Assembly: GCA_016712405.1 (NCBI GenBank)
Contig: JADJRD010000014.1
Coordinates: 124,001 to 188,000, forward strand
Source: Cellvibrio sp.
Lineage (GTDB): Bacteria; Pseudomonadota; Gammaproteobacteria; Pseudomonadales; Cellvibrionaceae
DNA: 64,000 nucleotides
Direction: 5' to 3'
In this document: piece after piece, positions 17,475-26,443 of the stretch
Position numbering within the stretch: the first letter of the stretch is position 1
Layout: each line of letters starts with the position of its first letter
Program-made: the position numbers and the translations under genes
Notes under the pieces: model-generated
Seen by the model: the letters and a program-made list of their open reading frames with translations, nothing else
Told to the model about the DNA's origin: nothing
Databases searched by the model: none

Positions 17475-18857
17475 ATGGACGAAAAAACTCAATTACATAC
17501 CGCTACTGATTTGCAATCGAATACAGATGCGCCTACCGAAATTATTGGGACCTTACCCAGTGATTTTAATGACCCCTCAGAAAAAACACGTGTCACCTTT
17601 TTAGCCACGCCGGATAAGAGTTTGGCTAACTCAGAAGATAAGGTTTTGGCCATTGGTGACAAAATAAAGCAACGATTTATTTTAGATAAATTGTTAGGTG
17701 AAGGTGGTATGGGTGCGGTTTACCGAGCCTTGGATTTGCGGAAGCAAGAAGCCGGTGATCCACAACCCTATGTGGCGATTAAAATTTTAGGCAATTCATT
17801 CAAGCGACATCCGCGCGCAGTCATTACCTTGCAGCGTGAAGCCAAAAAGACGCAACAACTGGCACATCCGAATATTGTCACGGTTTATGATTTTGATCGT
17901 GACGAGGATCTGATTTATCTCACTATGGAAGAATTAAAAGGCCATTCACTGAGTGACTTTTTAAATAATAAAGAAGAGCTTGCCAAATTAAGTTTTAAAA
18001 AAAAATCTGGATTAATTTTGCAAATTGCGCAAGCGCTCGCTTATGCCCATGCTAAAGGCTTGGTGCATTCCGATCTTAAGCCAGCGAATATATTTTTAAC
18101 GGATGACGGCACAATCAAAGTGTTGGACTTTGGTATCGCACGAGCGGCGAATCAAAGCACCTATCAAGATAATTTCGATGCGGGTGAGTTAGGGGCAATT
18201 ACCTTTAATTACGCCAGTTTGGAAATGCTAAATTATGAATCGCCGCATCCCAGTGATGATGTCTATGCATTAGGGATTATTGCCTGCCAACTGTTGGGTG
18301 GAAGTCATCCCTATAAAGGCAAAGATGCAATGACCGCTGTTGAGAAAAAAATATCCGCTGCGGTTCCTTCCGTGGGTAATTTTCTATTGCGTCGGTTATT
18401 AATTAACTCGGTTGCATTGCATCGAAAAGAACGAATAACAGATGCCAAAACATTTATTAATCGGTTTTATTCCGCCACTAAAGCGCCGCGCAGAATAGCC
18501 ATTAGCTTTGCGTTAATTTTTAGTTTGGCTGTTGTCAATATTGTGTATGTACAATCCATTCAAGAAGAAGAAATTGTCTTTGACACCTTAAGTGCAATTG
18601 ATCAACAAAAATTTCATCAGTTTATTACCGAAGGCAACACGGCGTTGTCGTATGGTGATTTGGAAGGGGCGGCATTTAATGCGGATCAAGCTTATGCAAT
18701 CCATAAAACACATGAGGATATTCGAGCATTGACTGAAAATGTTATGGACATTGTTGAAGACAATCTGGATTCTGCCAACAATAAAACTGACAAAGAATTC
18801 TATGAAAAACAAATGAAAGCGCTGAAAGAATATCCCGCGTTTATGGATACGCCATAA
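17475..18857 (+). CDS. Membrane-anchored eukaryotic-like Ser/Thr protein kinase
   Basis: A 460-residue Hanks-type kinase. A ~65-residue Thr/Asp-rich N-terminus with several TxxxT/pT-like sites precedes the kinase domain (~66-330). The Gly-rich loop is GEGGMGAVY (75-83), the ATP-binding Lys is K103 in VAIK, the catalytic loop is HSDLKPAN (198-205) and the magnesium motif is DFG (218-220). The usual HRD is HSD, so the kinase is of the non-RD kind. A transmembrane helix follows (~340-360, ISFALIFSLAVVNIVYV), then a ~100-residue helical extracytoplasmic tail that is TPR-like in character. It is convergent with the three-gene caspase/autotransporter/haem-lipoprotein operon. Confidence 0.9.
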   Translation: MDEKTQLHTATDLQSNTDAPTEIIGTLPSDFNDPSEKTRVTFLATPDKSLANSEDKVLAIGDKIKQRFILDKLLGEGGMGAVYRALDLRKQEAGDPQPYVAIKILGNSFKRHPRAVITLQREAKKTQQLAHPNIVTVYDFDRDEDLIYLTMEELKGHSLSDFLNNKEELAKLSFKKKSGLILQIAQALAYAHAKGLVHSDLKPANIFLTDDGTIKVLDFGIARAANQSTYQDNFDAGELGAITFNYASLEMLNYESPHPSDDVYALGIIACQLLGGSHPYKGKDAMTAVEKKISAAVPSVGNFLLRRLLINSVALHRKERITDAKTFINRFYSATKAPRRIAISFALIFSLAVVNIVYVQSIQEEEIVFDTLSAIDQQKFHQFITEGNTALSYGDLEGAAFNADQAYAIHKTHEDIRALTENVMDIVEDNLDSANNKTDKEFYEKQMKALKEYPAFMDTP

Positions 18858-18880
18858 AAAACGGGTGGCCTAAGCCACCC
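18856..18880 (-). terminator. Rho-independent terminator of the haem-lipoprotein operon
   Basis: A 7-bp stem (GGGTGGC/GCCACCC, 18863-18869 and 18874-18880) with a CTAA loop is followed on the minus strand by a run of six T (complement of 18856-18861). It lies 9 bp beyond the stop of the minus-strand lipoprotein gene. On the plus strand the same hairpin directly follows the kinase stop but lacks a T-tract. Confidence 0.8.
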
Positions 18881-18888
18881 ATAATGAT

Positions 18889-21800
18889 TTAATTATTGCG
18901 TGCACCTTCTTCAATCCACTGCAAAATATTTTGTCCCATAGTGTTCAACTGTGATCTGCTGGTCGGAGCGACTTCATGTAAATCCGATGTGCACAGTTGA
19001 TTGGCTCCAAAGTGAGTGTCTTCACTACAAGCGTAGATAAATAGACGGGTATTCAGAATTTGCAACAAGCCGGTATTGGCCGTTAAATTCAAATTGCCGC
19101 CAGTGGTTCCAATGCTGTCATCCAAGCGAGGAATTAATGTAGAAAAAGTTGACCAGTTTGGGCCTGCGCCAAATTGTGCTGGTTGATGGCAACCTGCAAT
19201 CGCACAATTCGTTGCAAAATGCGTTTTTAAACTGGTATAGGTCATGGATGCGGTTACGGTTACGGTTACCGTTCCAGTTGCGGTGCGTTGAGATAAAGAA
19301 TTATCGCGAACCGTATAAGTGAAGTTGTCTGTTCCAACGAAAAATTTTGGCGGTGTGTAACGAATAATGCCGTTGCTGATGCTCACGCTGCCGCCTTGTT
19401 GAGAGCTTGAACTCACACTGATTAAACTTAAGCTTAATCCTGGAGCAGCGGTGTCATTTAACACTGGATTTGGACAGATCAAAGTATTAAACGCAATTGG
19501 AAAATTATTGCTGTTTGCGCTGGTAATTGCTGAGGTTTGACAGGTGTCGTTGGCGCCAATTTGCGGTGCGGTTAGGCCGGTCACACTAATGTTGACGGTG
19601 ATGATGGCAGAGGCTTCACCGAAACTGTCTACTAATCGGAATGCAAATCGCCCATTGCCACTGGCAGCTGAGTTAGTTGATTGAAACGAAATAATACCAT
19701 TGGTTTGATTAATCCATGTCGCTTGACCATTAGTCATATTTTGTTCCAATACTAATTGAGGTTTTTCACCTGATCGAATATCACCGAAATATTGACGACA
19801 ATTTTTGCTGTCGGCGGCATCAGAGCAAATCAAATTCAGTAAGTTCAGTTGTACGCTACCACCTTCACTCACATTAGCTGTAATGGAGCCGCTAAATTCT
19901 GGTGTGTAATTATTCACTTTGATACGACGCGAAACCGGGTTTGATGTGAATCCGTTTCCTTGTGTCACTAAAGTGACAGAGTATTGAATGCCGGGGGTTC
20001 CAGGATTCATCGACAATGATGGAGTTTGACTGACGATATTGGAATTGACTCGCCATTGATAAGTATCACTGAAAAAACTACCACCACCATTCAGAATTAA
20101 CTGTTGATCAAAATCCAATATCAAGTCTGCATCTTGCTCGGGTAATACTTCTTCGGCAATACGTGCAATGGGAAAGCCAGGTGCAATATCGGTTGCCAGA
20201 TTCAGTTGTTTAGCAGAATTTAAATGTTCACGTAATAATGTAGCTGCACTTTTTTCATTGTTAAAGTGTGTCCAGAATCTATCCATGGTTAAACGAGACA
20301 TTGGCATGCTGCCTTGGTTGTAAACAAAATCAACCAATTGAGGATGATTGATAAACTCATCATAAGAATCAAAATCAATTTGGGGCTTGCTCATTTGTAC
20401 GTGACATAGACGGCAATGACGATCAAAGACTTTTTCGTAAATCATTTCAACATCATCATTGATTCGCCAGTTTTTTAATACAAAGCTGCCGTTGTAATTG
20501 CCGGCGGGCAAGGTCTTCACTTGAGTTTGTAATTGCAGTAATTCATTTTCAGTGAGCGGTACATCGACTGATCCAAAATTTAATGCCTCTAGAGCAGCGA
20601 TTTCAGCATCATTGGAATACCAGCCGCGAATTAATTTAATCGCGGTTTCATAGCGTTTCAGTTTTTGCGGATCCTGTGTATAGGTATGCAATGTCGCCTG
20701 ATTCTGTTGTTTAAATTTCGCTTCTTGGGTTTCACGGCTAAAAGTGTTGAGTTTTTCGGGTGACATTTTGTTGGTTGTTGCAAAACTTGCATAAGCAGGA
20801 TCAATAAATTGAGTGGATGCTGCGTGTGTATAAAGAAACGCATCCAAATCCCAGGGCATAAAACTTGAATCAAGATCGGCGGCAGTTGCGGCAATTGCGC
20901 CGGTAGAATTAAAAAATTCAGCATTGGTTTTTCCTGCATGACAAGCGGTGCAAGAGCCGGGCAGATATTTTTCACCGCGGCCATCAAAATTCATGGACAG
21001 CGCGCGTTTGAATCCACCATTAACCTCATCAGGTACATAAGCATAAAACTTGACGATTTTTTTACCTGTTTTGATATCAACGAAAGTGCCATCACCACAA
21101 TTACCTGTGGGTGCTGGGCTGAATTCCATTACCACTATGGCAAAGGCGTTGCGATTGCTTAGCGTGTTTTCAAGATTGTTATAGTTGGAAACATAAGAAA
21201 AAACGTTACCATTTTCATCGGTACGAATATGCATGTCGCGACCGAAACCAAGATCATAATTGTTGATGTATTTGGTGTGGATATCGTTGGCGTTGGCTGA
21301 TTTGAATCCGGATTGATTTAACCATGCATCAAAACTCGTCGCTTGATTTAAAGGGTCAATACAGCGGTGATAATTCAAAGCACTTAATTTGGATTCAATT
21401 CCTAAGGCTTGACGCAATTTTTCAACATCGAGAGTTGCGCTGTTTGCACCGGAGTTGCTCAAAAAGGCGTTGCCGATGACGCGACCTGAGATTAAAGCGG
21501 GAGCTGGATTAATTAATTGTTTGTCGGCGGGGTCGACCAAGAATGCATTGATGGTTTGCCCAGACGTTGCATCCAACGAAAATTGCCAATCAATCGATGC
21601 GGTATCTAATTTTTCAATTTCCAAGCGGCCGCTGCGTCGGTCTTTTTGGAAATATTGATTGATGTAATCCAAATCCAGATCGGGCATAGAAATACGAACA
21701 AATGCGGAGGATTCGCTAACAATGTCGCCGACACGCCCTGCGGTTAATTGACTGGTATAAATTTGTTCTTCACCGATGATTTCTTGAGCGTTGCCCAATC

Positions 21801-22368
21801 GATCTTGCCAGCGAAAAATTGGTGTAACCCGAATGCTTGCTGGAACATTGGCAGCAAGATTACTGCCCGGTGTTGCGGCCAAATACACATCGATTGCTTC
21901 ACTGACAGTTGGATTGACGAGATAACGATTAGGGTCGCCAACAGGTATGACTTTTACAGAAGCGTTATTCTTGGCGCTGACGCCATCAGCATCCGTCACT
22001 GTTAATTCAAAGGTCAGGGTCACTCCTGCTTTAAGATCAGCTGGCAGGTTGGGTGTGGTGAATGCAACAGTGTTGTTGGTACGTTCAAATAATGTGACGG
22101 TATAACCGGAATTATCAGTTTGTTTCCATTCATATCGCATCAAGGGATCGTCAACACCAACAGAGTTTTGTGCTGATAAAATAACATCGGTGTTGGATCG
22201 AGTTGTGGGTTGGGATAAATCAGTGGAGATGCCGAGCACTTCAACTTTTGCAATGGGCGCAGCATCGTTTTGTTCGCCGACTTCCCCAGTGCCAACATCA
22301 CTGCCGCAAGCAGATAACATCAGCGAAAAGAAAAAAGCCAATAGAAATTTAAAAGAAAATGAGCTCAT
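18889..22368 (-). CDS. Large lipoprotein with c-type haem motifs and Ig/cadherin-like repeats
   Basis: An outer-membrane or periplasmic lipoprotein of 1159 residues; the lipobox is LSAC (Cys ~21). The ATG at 22368 is preferred over a GTG 9 bp upstream because TAGGTG provides a ribosome-binding site. Numbered from that upstream GTG: PKD/Ig-like domain ~45-145; haem motif CTACH at 476-480; second motif CRLCH at 655-659; Ig/cadherin-like domains ~750-1040 (GGSVSISNGIIRYTPPKFFVGTDNFTYTV); and a third, longer-spaced CAIAGCH at 1058-1064. The fold resembles secreted multi-domain cytochromes, but I know no named family for the whole. It is the last gene of the operon and overlaps the end of the barrel gene region without a gap. 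Confidence 0.78.
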   Translation of the reverse strand: MSSFSFKFLLAFFFSLMLSACGSDVGTGEVGEQNDAAPIAKVEVLGISTDLSQPTTRSNTDVILSAQNSVGVDDPLMRYEWKQTDNSGYTVTLFERTNNTVAFTTPNLPADLKAGVTLTFELTVTDADGVSAKNNASVKVIPVGDPNRYLVNPTVSEAIDVYLAATPGSNLAANVPASIRVTPIFRWQDRLGNAQEIIGEEQIYTSQLTAGRVGDIVSESSAFVRISMPDLDLDYINQYFQKDRRSGRLEIEKLDTASIDWQFSLDATSGQTINAFLVDPADKQLINPAPALISGRVIGNAFLSNSGANSATLDVEKLRQALGIESKLSALNYHRCIDPLNQATSFDAWLNQSGFKSANANDIHTKYINNYDLGFGRDMHIRTDENGNVFSYVSNYNNLENTLSNRNAFAIVVMEFSPAPTGNCGDGTFVDIKTGKKIVKFYAYVPDEVNGGFKRALSMNFDGRGEKYLPGSCTACHAGKTNAEFFNSTGAIAATAADLDSSFMPWDLDAFLYTHAASTQFIDPAYASFATTNKMSPEKLNTFSRETQEAKFKQQNQATLHTYTQDPQKLKRYETAIKLIRGWYSNDAEIAALEALNFGSVDVPLTENELLQLQTQVKTLPAGNYNGSFVLKNWRINDDVEMIYEKVFDRHCRLCHVQMSKPQIDFDSYDEFINHPQLVDFVYNQGSMPMSRLTMDRFWTHFNNEKSAATLLREHLNSAKQLNLATDIAPGFPIARIAEEVLPEQDADLILDFDQQLILNGGGSFFSDTYQWRVNSNIVSQTPSLSMNPGTPGIQYSVTLVTQGNGFTSNPVSRRIKVNNYTPEFSGSITANVSEGGSVQLNLLNLICSDAADSKNCRQYFGDIRSGEKPQLVLEQNMTNGQATWINQTNGIISFQSTNSAASGNGRFAFRLVDSFGEASAIITVNISVTGLTAPQIGANDTCQTSAITSANSNNFPIAFNTLICPNPVLNDTAAPGLSLSLISVSSSSQQGGSVSISNGIIRYTPPKFFVGTDNFTYTVRDNSLSQRTATGTVTVTVTASMTYTSLKTHFATNCAIAGCHQPAQFGAGPNWSTFSTLIPRLDDSIGTTGGNLNLTANTGLLQILNTRLFIYACSEDTHFGANQLCTSDLHEVAPTSRSQLNTMGQNILQWIEEGARNN

Positions 22369-22377
22369 GATCGACAC

Positions 22378-23865
22378 CTAAAATTCGTAACGTAATCCTG
22401 CGGTAATCGCAGAATATTCGTAATTATCCAAACCACCAATTTCTTTGTATTGAACAAATATTTGGATGCCGCCACCGATACTGCCGTCACCTTTTGATTG
22501 ACGCCCGCCTCGAATCACACTCGCAATACCGTAAGTAGTGATGCTGTATTGGTTGTCAATTTCGTCTGATGACAATTGAAAAACATTTTCGGTTGATGCG
22601 GCATTGGCATAACGTGCTGAAATTGTTCGAGCATCTGTATTGGATTGATTGACGGATTGATAACCAACAAAAGGAGTAAATACGCCGAAGCTGGGTGTAA
22701 AGGTATATCGCAGGCGCAAACCAATACTGGACTCTAATGAATCAAACGATTGTTCGGCGACAGCAACATCGAATGCTTTATCATTGAGGTCTTGCTCAAC
22801 AAATGCATTAACACGGGTGTCGGCATAATTAATTTTCACATAAGGCTCAGCTGAAAATGCACTCAAATTGTAGTTGTAACCCAGCTCACCTGAAAAACTG
22901 AGAGTGCTGGCATCGGTACTGCTTGCCGTTTGAGTGTTGGGAGAAGGTAAATCCGGATTCAGTGAGGGATAACGAATGGATCGATTGGTATCAAATGATA
23001 AAGTTTGGTAGCCCAATGCGGCGGTGGCGAATAGGGCCTTATCTTGGTAAAGAATAAACGGCATCACGCTGAATCCATCAGATACAACACCACCATCCAC
23101 AGTGCTCAATGCGCTGTCAAAATCAATTTCTTGATCAGCAATCCCACCAACGACACCAGCAGTCCACTGACTGTTAAAGCGATAGTCGGCTCCAAACGTA
23201 ATATCAGTGCCTTCGATATCAAAAGCATCTTCATAGATACCTGGTGCTTTTTTGCCTGAGCCTCCGGTGTAATTGATGAAACCGCCCCAGCGACTATAGG
23301 CATAATCATCAGCACCAGCTGCGCCACCAGTTAGGGAACTCTCTGCGGCATAACCTTGATAAATATCCATGGCGTTGACACCGGCGAAACCACTGGCACC
23401 AAAACGTAAGGCAGTCATTCGCGATGAGAAGCCGGATAATTGTGACTGCAGAAAATCACTGCTGAGAGATGCTTGAGCGTTATATTCTTCAGCCGCATTC
23501 CAGCGTAATGCGAAACCTAATCCGCGTTGATCCAATCCTAAACTGAACGCGGTTGCGCCCTGTCTATCCTTGGAAATTTCATTAGCGGTATGAATTAATC
23601 GCCGAACATTGTTGAATAACAGAAATGTTTGACCGGTACAGCTTGAGGGAATGCCTGTAGACGCGGGATCAACTAACATATTGTCGCTGCAACCCGCTGT
23701 AGCAATTAAATCGTTATAGGTTTGTAATACTGCGCGCGCGCTGTCTCTTTCGAGATCAGTTGAAAACTGATCGATCAAATCGAGCATGTCAGCGTTGGAT
23801 TCGCCGGCGAATAAAACCACACTCATGGTTAAACCAAGAGTGATTTTTTTTGAAGCCACTTTCAT
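22378..23865 (-). CDS. Autotransporter beta-domain outer-membrane protein
   Basis: A 495-residue exported protein with a signal peptide (~1-25, VVLFAGESNA). The first ~115 residues are helical with a Cys pair (AGCSDN, SSCTGQ). The remainder is a C-terminal autotransporter-type beta-barrel (~185-495): alternating amphipathic strands, DAFDIEGTDITFGADYRFNSQWTAGVVGG, LSFSGELGYNYN, and the terminal GLRYEF with the Phe typical of outer-membrane barrels. There is no long passenger, so it may act as a barrel with a short periplasmic or surface domain, not as a classic autotransporter. It lies 37 bp after the caspase-like gene and immediately before the haem lipoprotein gene. Confidence 0.82.
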   Translation of the reverse strand: MKVASKKITLGLTMSVVLFAGESNADMLDLIDQFSTDLERDSARAVLQTYNDLIATAGCSDNMLVDPASTGIPSSCTGQTFLLFNNVRRLIHTANEISKDRQGATAFSLGLDQRGLGFALRWNAAEEYNAQASLSSDFLQSQLSGFSSRMTALRFGASGFAGVNAMDIYQGYAAESSLTGGAAGADDYAYSRWGGFINYTGGSGKKAPGIYEDAFDIEGTDITFGADYRFNSQWTAGVVGGIADQEIDFDSALSTVDGGVVSDGFSVMPFILYQDKALFATAALGYQTLSFDTNRSIRYPSLNPDLPSPNTQTASSTDASTLSFSGELGYNYNLSAFSAEPYVKINYADTRVNAFVEQDLNDKAFDVAVAEQSFDSLESSIGLRLRYTFTPSFGVFTPFVGYQSVNQSNTDARTISARYANAASTENVFQLSSDEIDNQYSITTYGIASVIRGGRQSKGDGSIGGGIQIFVQYKEIGGLDNYEYSAITAGLRYEF

Positions 23866-23902
23866 AGACTGTCCTCTGGGTATTTAGCTGTTGTAATTAT
23901 TT

Positions 23903-25510
23903 TTATGATTGTTTAACAAAAAAGAAATCACCTACTTCATGGCCTGCACCTTTGATAGGTTTGAATTCCGGAATTTGATGAAAGCCAACGGTCTGTGCTT
24001 TACCTGTTACTTGATTTTTGATTTTCAAAAATAATTCGGGGCCGCTCATAATGCCTTTGCCTTGTTCCAATGCATCCAAAAACGCGCGCGCAAAAACAGA
24101 ATGACCTTGACCTTGATTATCCAATACAGGTAAATCACCACCGGATGAAAGTAATAAGCGTGAGCGTTTGGGTAATTTGTAGCGAATATAATCTTCTGAA
24201 TAGTTAGCTTTTTCACTCATAAATAAATAACCTGGTGAAGAAGACAAAAGCCCTGAATAACAAGAGTCCGCCACGACCATCACGCGTTTGGCTTTAAGGC
24301 GGGCAAGGTGACGTGTAACAAATTCATTGGACACCCAAAAAGTGTCATCGGGTGGTGTGTTGGCATTGCGAGGCAACCAGTAACCGGCTTCAAATTCTCC
24401 GGTGGTAATACGTGTGCCATGACCCGCATAAAAAATTAATAAATTGTCATCATCACCCACGAGTTCATTCAGTTGGTTGATGGCTTTCATGACGCTGGCA
24501 TTATCTGCATCCAATAACAGGGTGACATTAAAGCCATAATGTTCGCTGAGAATTTTTTGAGCGCGTTTGGCATCCGTATGTGGCGTACTCAAATCATCAA
24601 TGTTGTCATAATTTTGGTTGGCGATAATCAGCGCGTAGTATTTTCCGAAATTCATTCCTTTAGTGCTAATAGGATTGGTTTCGCTATTCGATGAAACAGT
24701 TTGTGTAACCGCTTTTGGCTCGCGAATTTGCGGTAACTTATCAATATCATTACGGGCAATTAATTGCTCTGCTTCCAAATTTTTAATCCAATTGCGCAAG
24801 GAAATAATTTCTTTTTCAGCATCCAGACTATTGGCTTTTTGTAAGTTGGCTTGCAGATTGGAGATCTGACTTTTCAGGAGTGCAACTTGTTGATTTTTTT
24901 CATCCAGATTTTTTTGTAATTGCGCGCGCAGTTCATTTTCTGCTTCTGCAGCGGCAGATTGATAAACCAGAGCATCTTCCGGCATGCCCCAGGCTTTACG
25001 ATACCAATTCAAAGCGATTAATTTATCCTTGGGTACGCCCAGTCCTTGCTCGTACAAAGTACCCAAATTAAATTGCGCACGGGCATTACCCAAGGCTGCG
25101 GCTTTTTGATACCAAATTGCAGCCGCCTTGTAATTTGGGCTGCCCCCTAAACCACGTTCGAAAATTTCGCCTACATTAGCTTGGGCATCCGCATCACCCG
25201 CTTCTGCGGCAGGCATCCACACATTCAGGGCCGTTTTGTAATCGGCACGGTCATATTCCACAAATTCACCGCCGCGAATGCGACAATCAGCAGCGGTTGT
25301 GAGAATCGGTCTGCGTGGGGTCATGTAAGTCGAACTGCCTAAACTTCTAACCTGTCCGGGTAACAAACAATCCACAACCTGATAATCATCTGTTTTCGGT
25401 GCATTTTCGGCAGTAGACTCTGTTAAGCCGCTATTAGGGACATTGCTGGAGCAGCTCAGCAACATTAGGGAACCGAGTAATAAACCAATAGAGTAGTGTT
25501 TGGATGGCAT
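23903..25510 (-). CDS. Lipoprotein with Sel1 repeats and caspase-like (C14) protease domain
   Basis: A 535-residue predicted lipoprotein (signal ending LMLLSC, Cys20). In order it has an N-terminal Cys-containing region, two or three Sel1 repeats (~98-180, DADAQANVGEIFERGLGG and NARAQFNLGTLYEQGLGV), a coiled coil (~185-255) and a caspase-like domain (~288-525). The catalytic dyad is visible: His364 in YAGHG and Cys417 in DSCYSG. The lipid anchor places this protease outside the cytoplasm, unlike most bacterial metacaspase-like proteins. It is first in a three-gene operon with the barrel protein and haem lipoprotein. Substrate and role are unknown. Confidence 0.88.
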   Translation of the reverse strand: MPSKHYSIGLLLGSLMLLSCSSNVPNSGLTESTAENAPKTDDYQVVDCLLPGQVRSLGSSTYMTPRRPILTTAADCRIRGGEFVEYDRADYKTALNVWMPAAEAGDADAQANVGEIFERGLGGSPNYKAAAIWYQKAAALGNARAQFNLGTLYEQGLGVPKDKLIALNWYRKAWGMPEDALVYQSAAAEAENELRAQLQKNLDEKNQQVALLKSQISNLQANLQKANSLDAEKEIISLRNWIKNLEAEQLIARNDIDKLPQIREPKAVTQTVSSNSETNPISTKGMNFGKYYALIIANQNYDNIDDLSTPHTDAKRAQKILSEHYGFNVTLLLDADNASVMKAINQLNELVGDDDNLLIFYAGHGTRITTGEFEAGYWLPRNANTPPDDTFWVSNEFVTRHLARLKAKRVMVVADSCYSGLLSSSPGYLFMSEKANYSEDYIRYKLPKRSRLLLSSGGDLPVLDNQGQGHSVFARAFLDALEQGKGIMSGPELFLKIKNQVTGKAQTVGFHQIPEFKPIKGAGHEVGDFFFVKQS

Positions 25511-25633
25511 ATTCTAAACTCCGTGGAGCAGGTGTGAGTGTTGGTTGTTTTCTAGGCTTCAATGCTAGCATGTTTGCGCTAACAAGGTAAGAATTTGTTG
25601 TAGAGGAAGCCCTCAGTTTTTTGAGATCTAAAG

Positions 25634-26389
25634 ATGAAATCAGTTATATGGAGTCTAGTAGCATTATTGTTACTTGCCTGTCAGCATTCTTCCCTTCCCT
25701 TGAAGTCTCATTCAATTCAAAGTCAGGGGTATAGGCTATGGCAGTTGTCGGACTTAAAAGAAACCCATGTTTTGCATATCTACCTTGAAGGCGATGGCCA
25801 GCCTTGGCTGGGCAATGGGGTTATTGCTTTGGATCCGGGGCCGCGAGGCTTGGTGAGCCTGCCCCTGATGAAACAAGATCTTTCTGCAAGGCTATATCTT
25901 GGTCGGCCTTGTTATTTTCAATCCTATGTTAAAGCTCAAAACTGTCATCCCAGCCTTTGGACTCGTGCCCGTTACTCACAACAGGTGGTGGATGTGATGG
26001 TCAATGCATTGTTAGCGCAAACTAATTTAGATGCTTACGATGAATGGGTATTGATTGGTCACAGCGGTGGCGGAGCCCTCGCGTATCTGATGGCGCAGCA
26101 ACTTCCAAAAGTGAATAAAGTGATCGCGATTTCCAGCAATCTGGATGTGAGCGCCTGGGTTGCTCATCACCAATATGCGCCTTTGGATCAATCCCTTGAT
26201 CCCGCCAAAATCGATTCACCAAAACCACTAGCGCTTTTTTATTTGGCAGGAGGTAAAGATAAAAATGTTCCGCTCGAACTCAATCAAACTTTTTTAAATA
26301 AAGTGAATGCAAAAATTATTCTGCGTGAGGAATACGATCACAATTGTTGCTGGGAAAAAGAATGGCAAAAAATTCTGGATCAGATTTGA
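25634..26389 (+). CDS. Lipoprotein alpha/beta hydrolase
   Basis: A 251-residue predicted lipoprotein (lipobox LLAC, Cys ~16) with an alpha/beta-hydrolase fold. The nucleophile elbow is GHSGGGAL at ~141-148; a candidate acid is in AGGKDKNVPL and a candidate base His in EYDHNCCWEKEW. The N-terminal HIYLEGDGQPW gives the oxyanion-hole region. The substrate is unknown, possibly a lipid, ester or amide. It is transcribed divergently from the caspase-like operon (123 bp between starts) and converges on opgH. Confidence 0.8.
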   Translation: MKSVIWSLVALLLLACQHSSLPLKSHSIQSQGYRLWQLSDLKETHVLHIYLEGDGQPWLGNGVIALDPGPRGLVSLPLMKQDLSARLYLGRPCYFQSYVKAQNCHPSLWTRARYSQQVVDVMVNALLAQTNLDAYDEWVLIGHSGGGALAYLMAQQLPKVNKVIAISSNLDVSAWVAHHQYAPLDQSLDPAKIDSPKPLALFYLAGGKDKNVPLELNQTFLNKVNAKIILREEYDHNCCWEKEWQKILDQI

Positions 26390-26398
26390 CTTGCACCA

Positions 26399-26422
26399 TC
26401 ATTCCTACCTGCGCAGGAATGA
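26399..26422. repeat. Short palindromic intergenic repeat
   Basis: TCATTCCT and AGGAATGA form the arms of a 24-bp inverted repeat with an ACCTGCGC centre. It sits between the convergent hydrolase and opgH genes, where it may serve as a bidirectional terminator stem. The same TCATTCCTGCG...AGGAAT family recurs at 53728-53752 and 55985-56009. Confidence 0.6.
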
Positions 26423-26443
26423 CGGTAGATTTGTGCAAAAATT

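Noticed and set aside
23903..25510. Antiviral caspase/CBASS-type defence module
   Set aside because: No cyclase, sensor or effector partners are adjacent, and the protein is a predicted lipoprotein with Sel1 repeats; an envelope role fits better.
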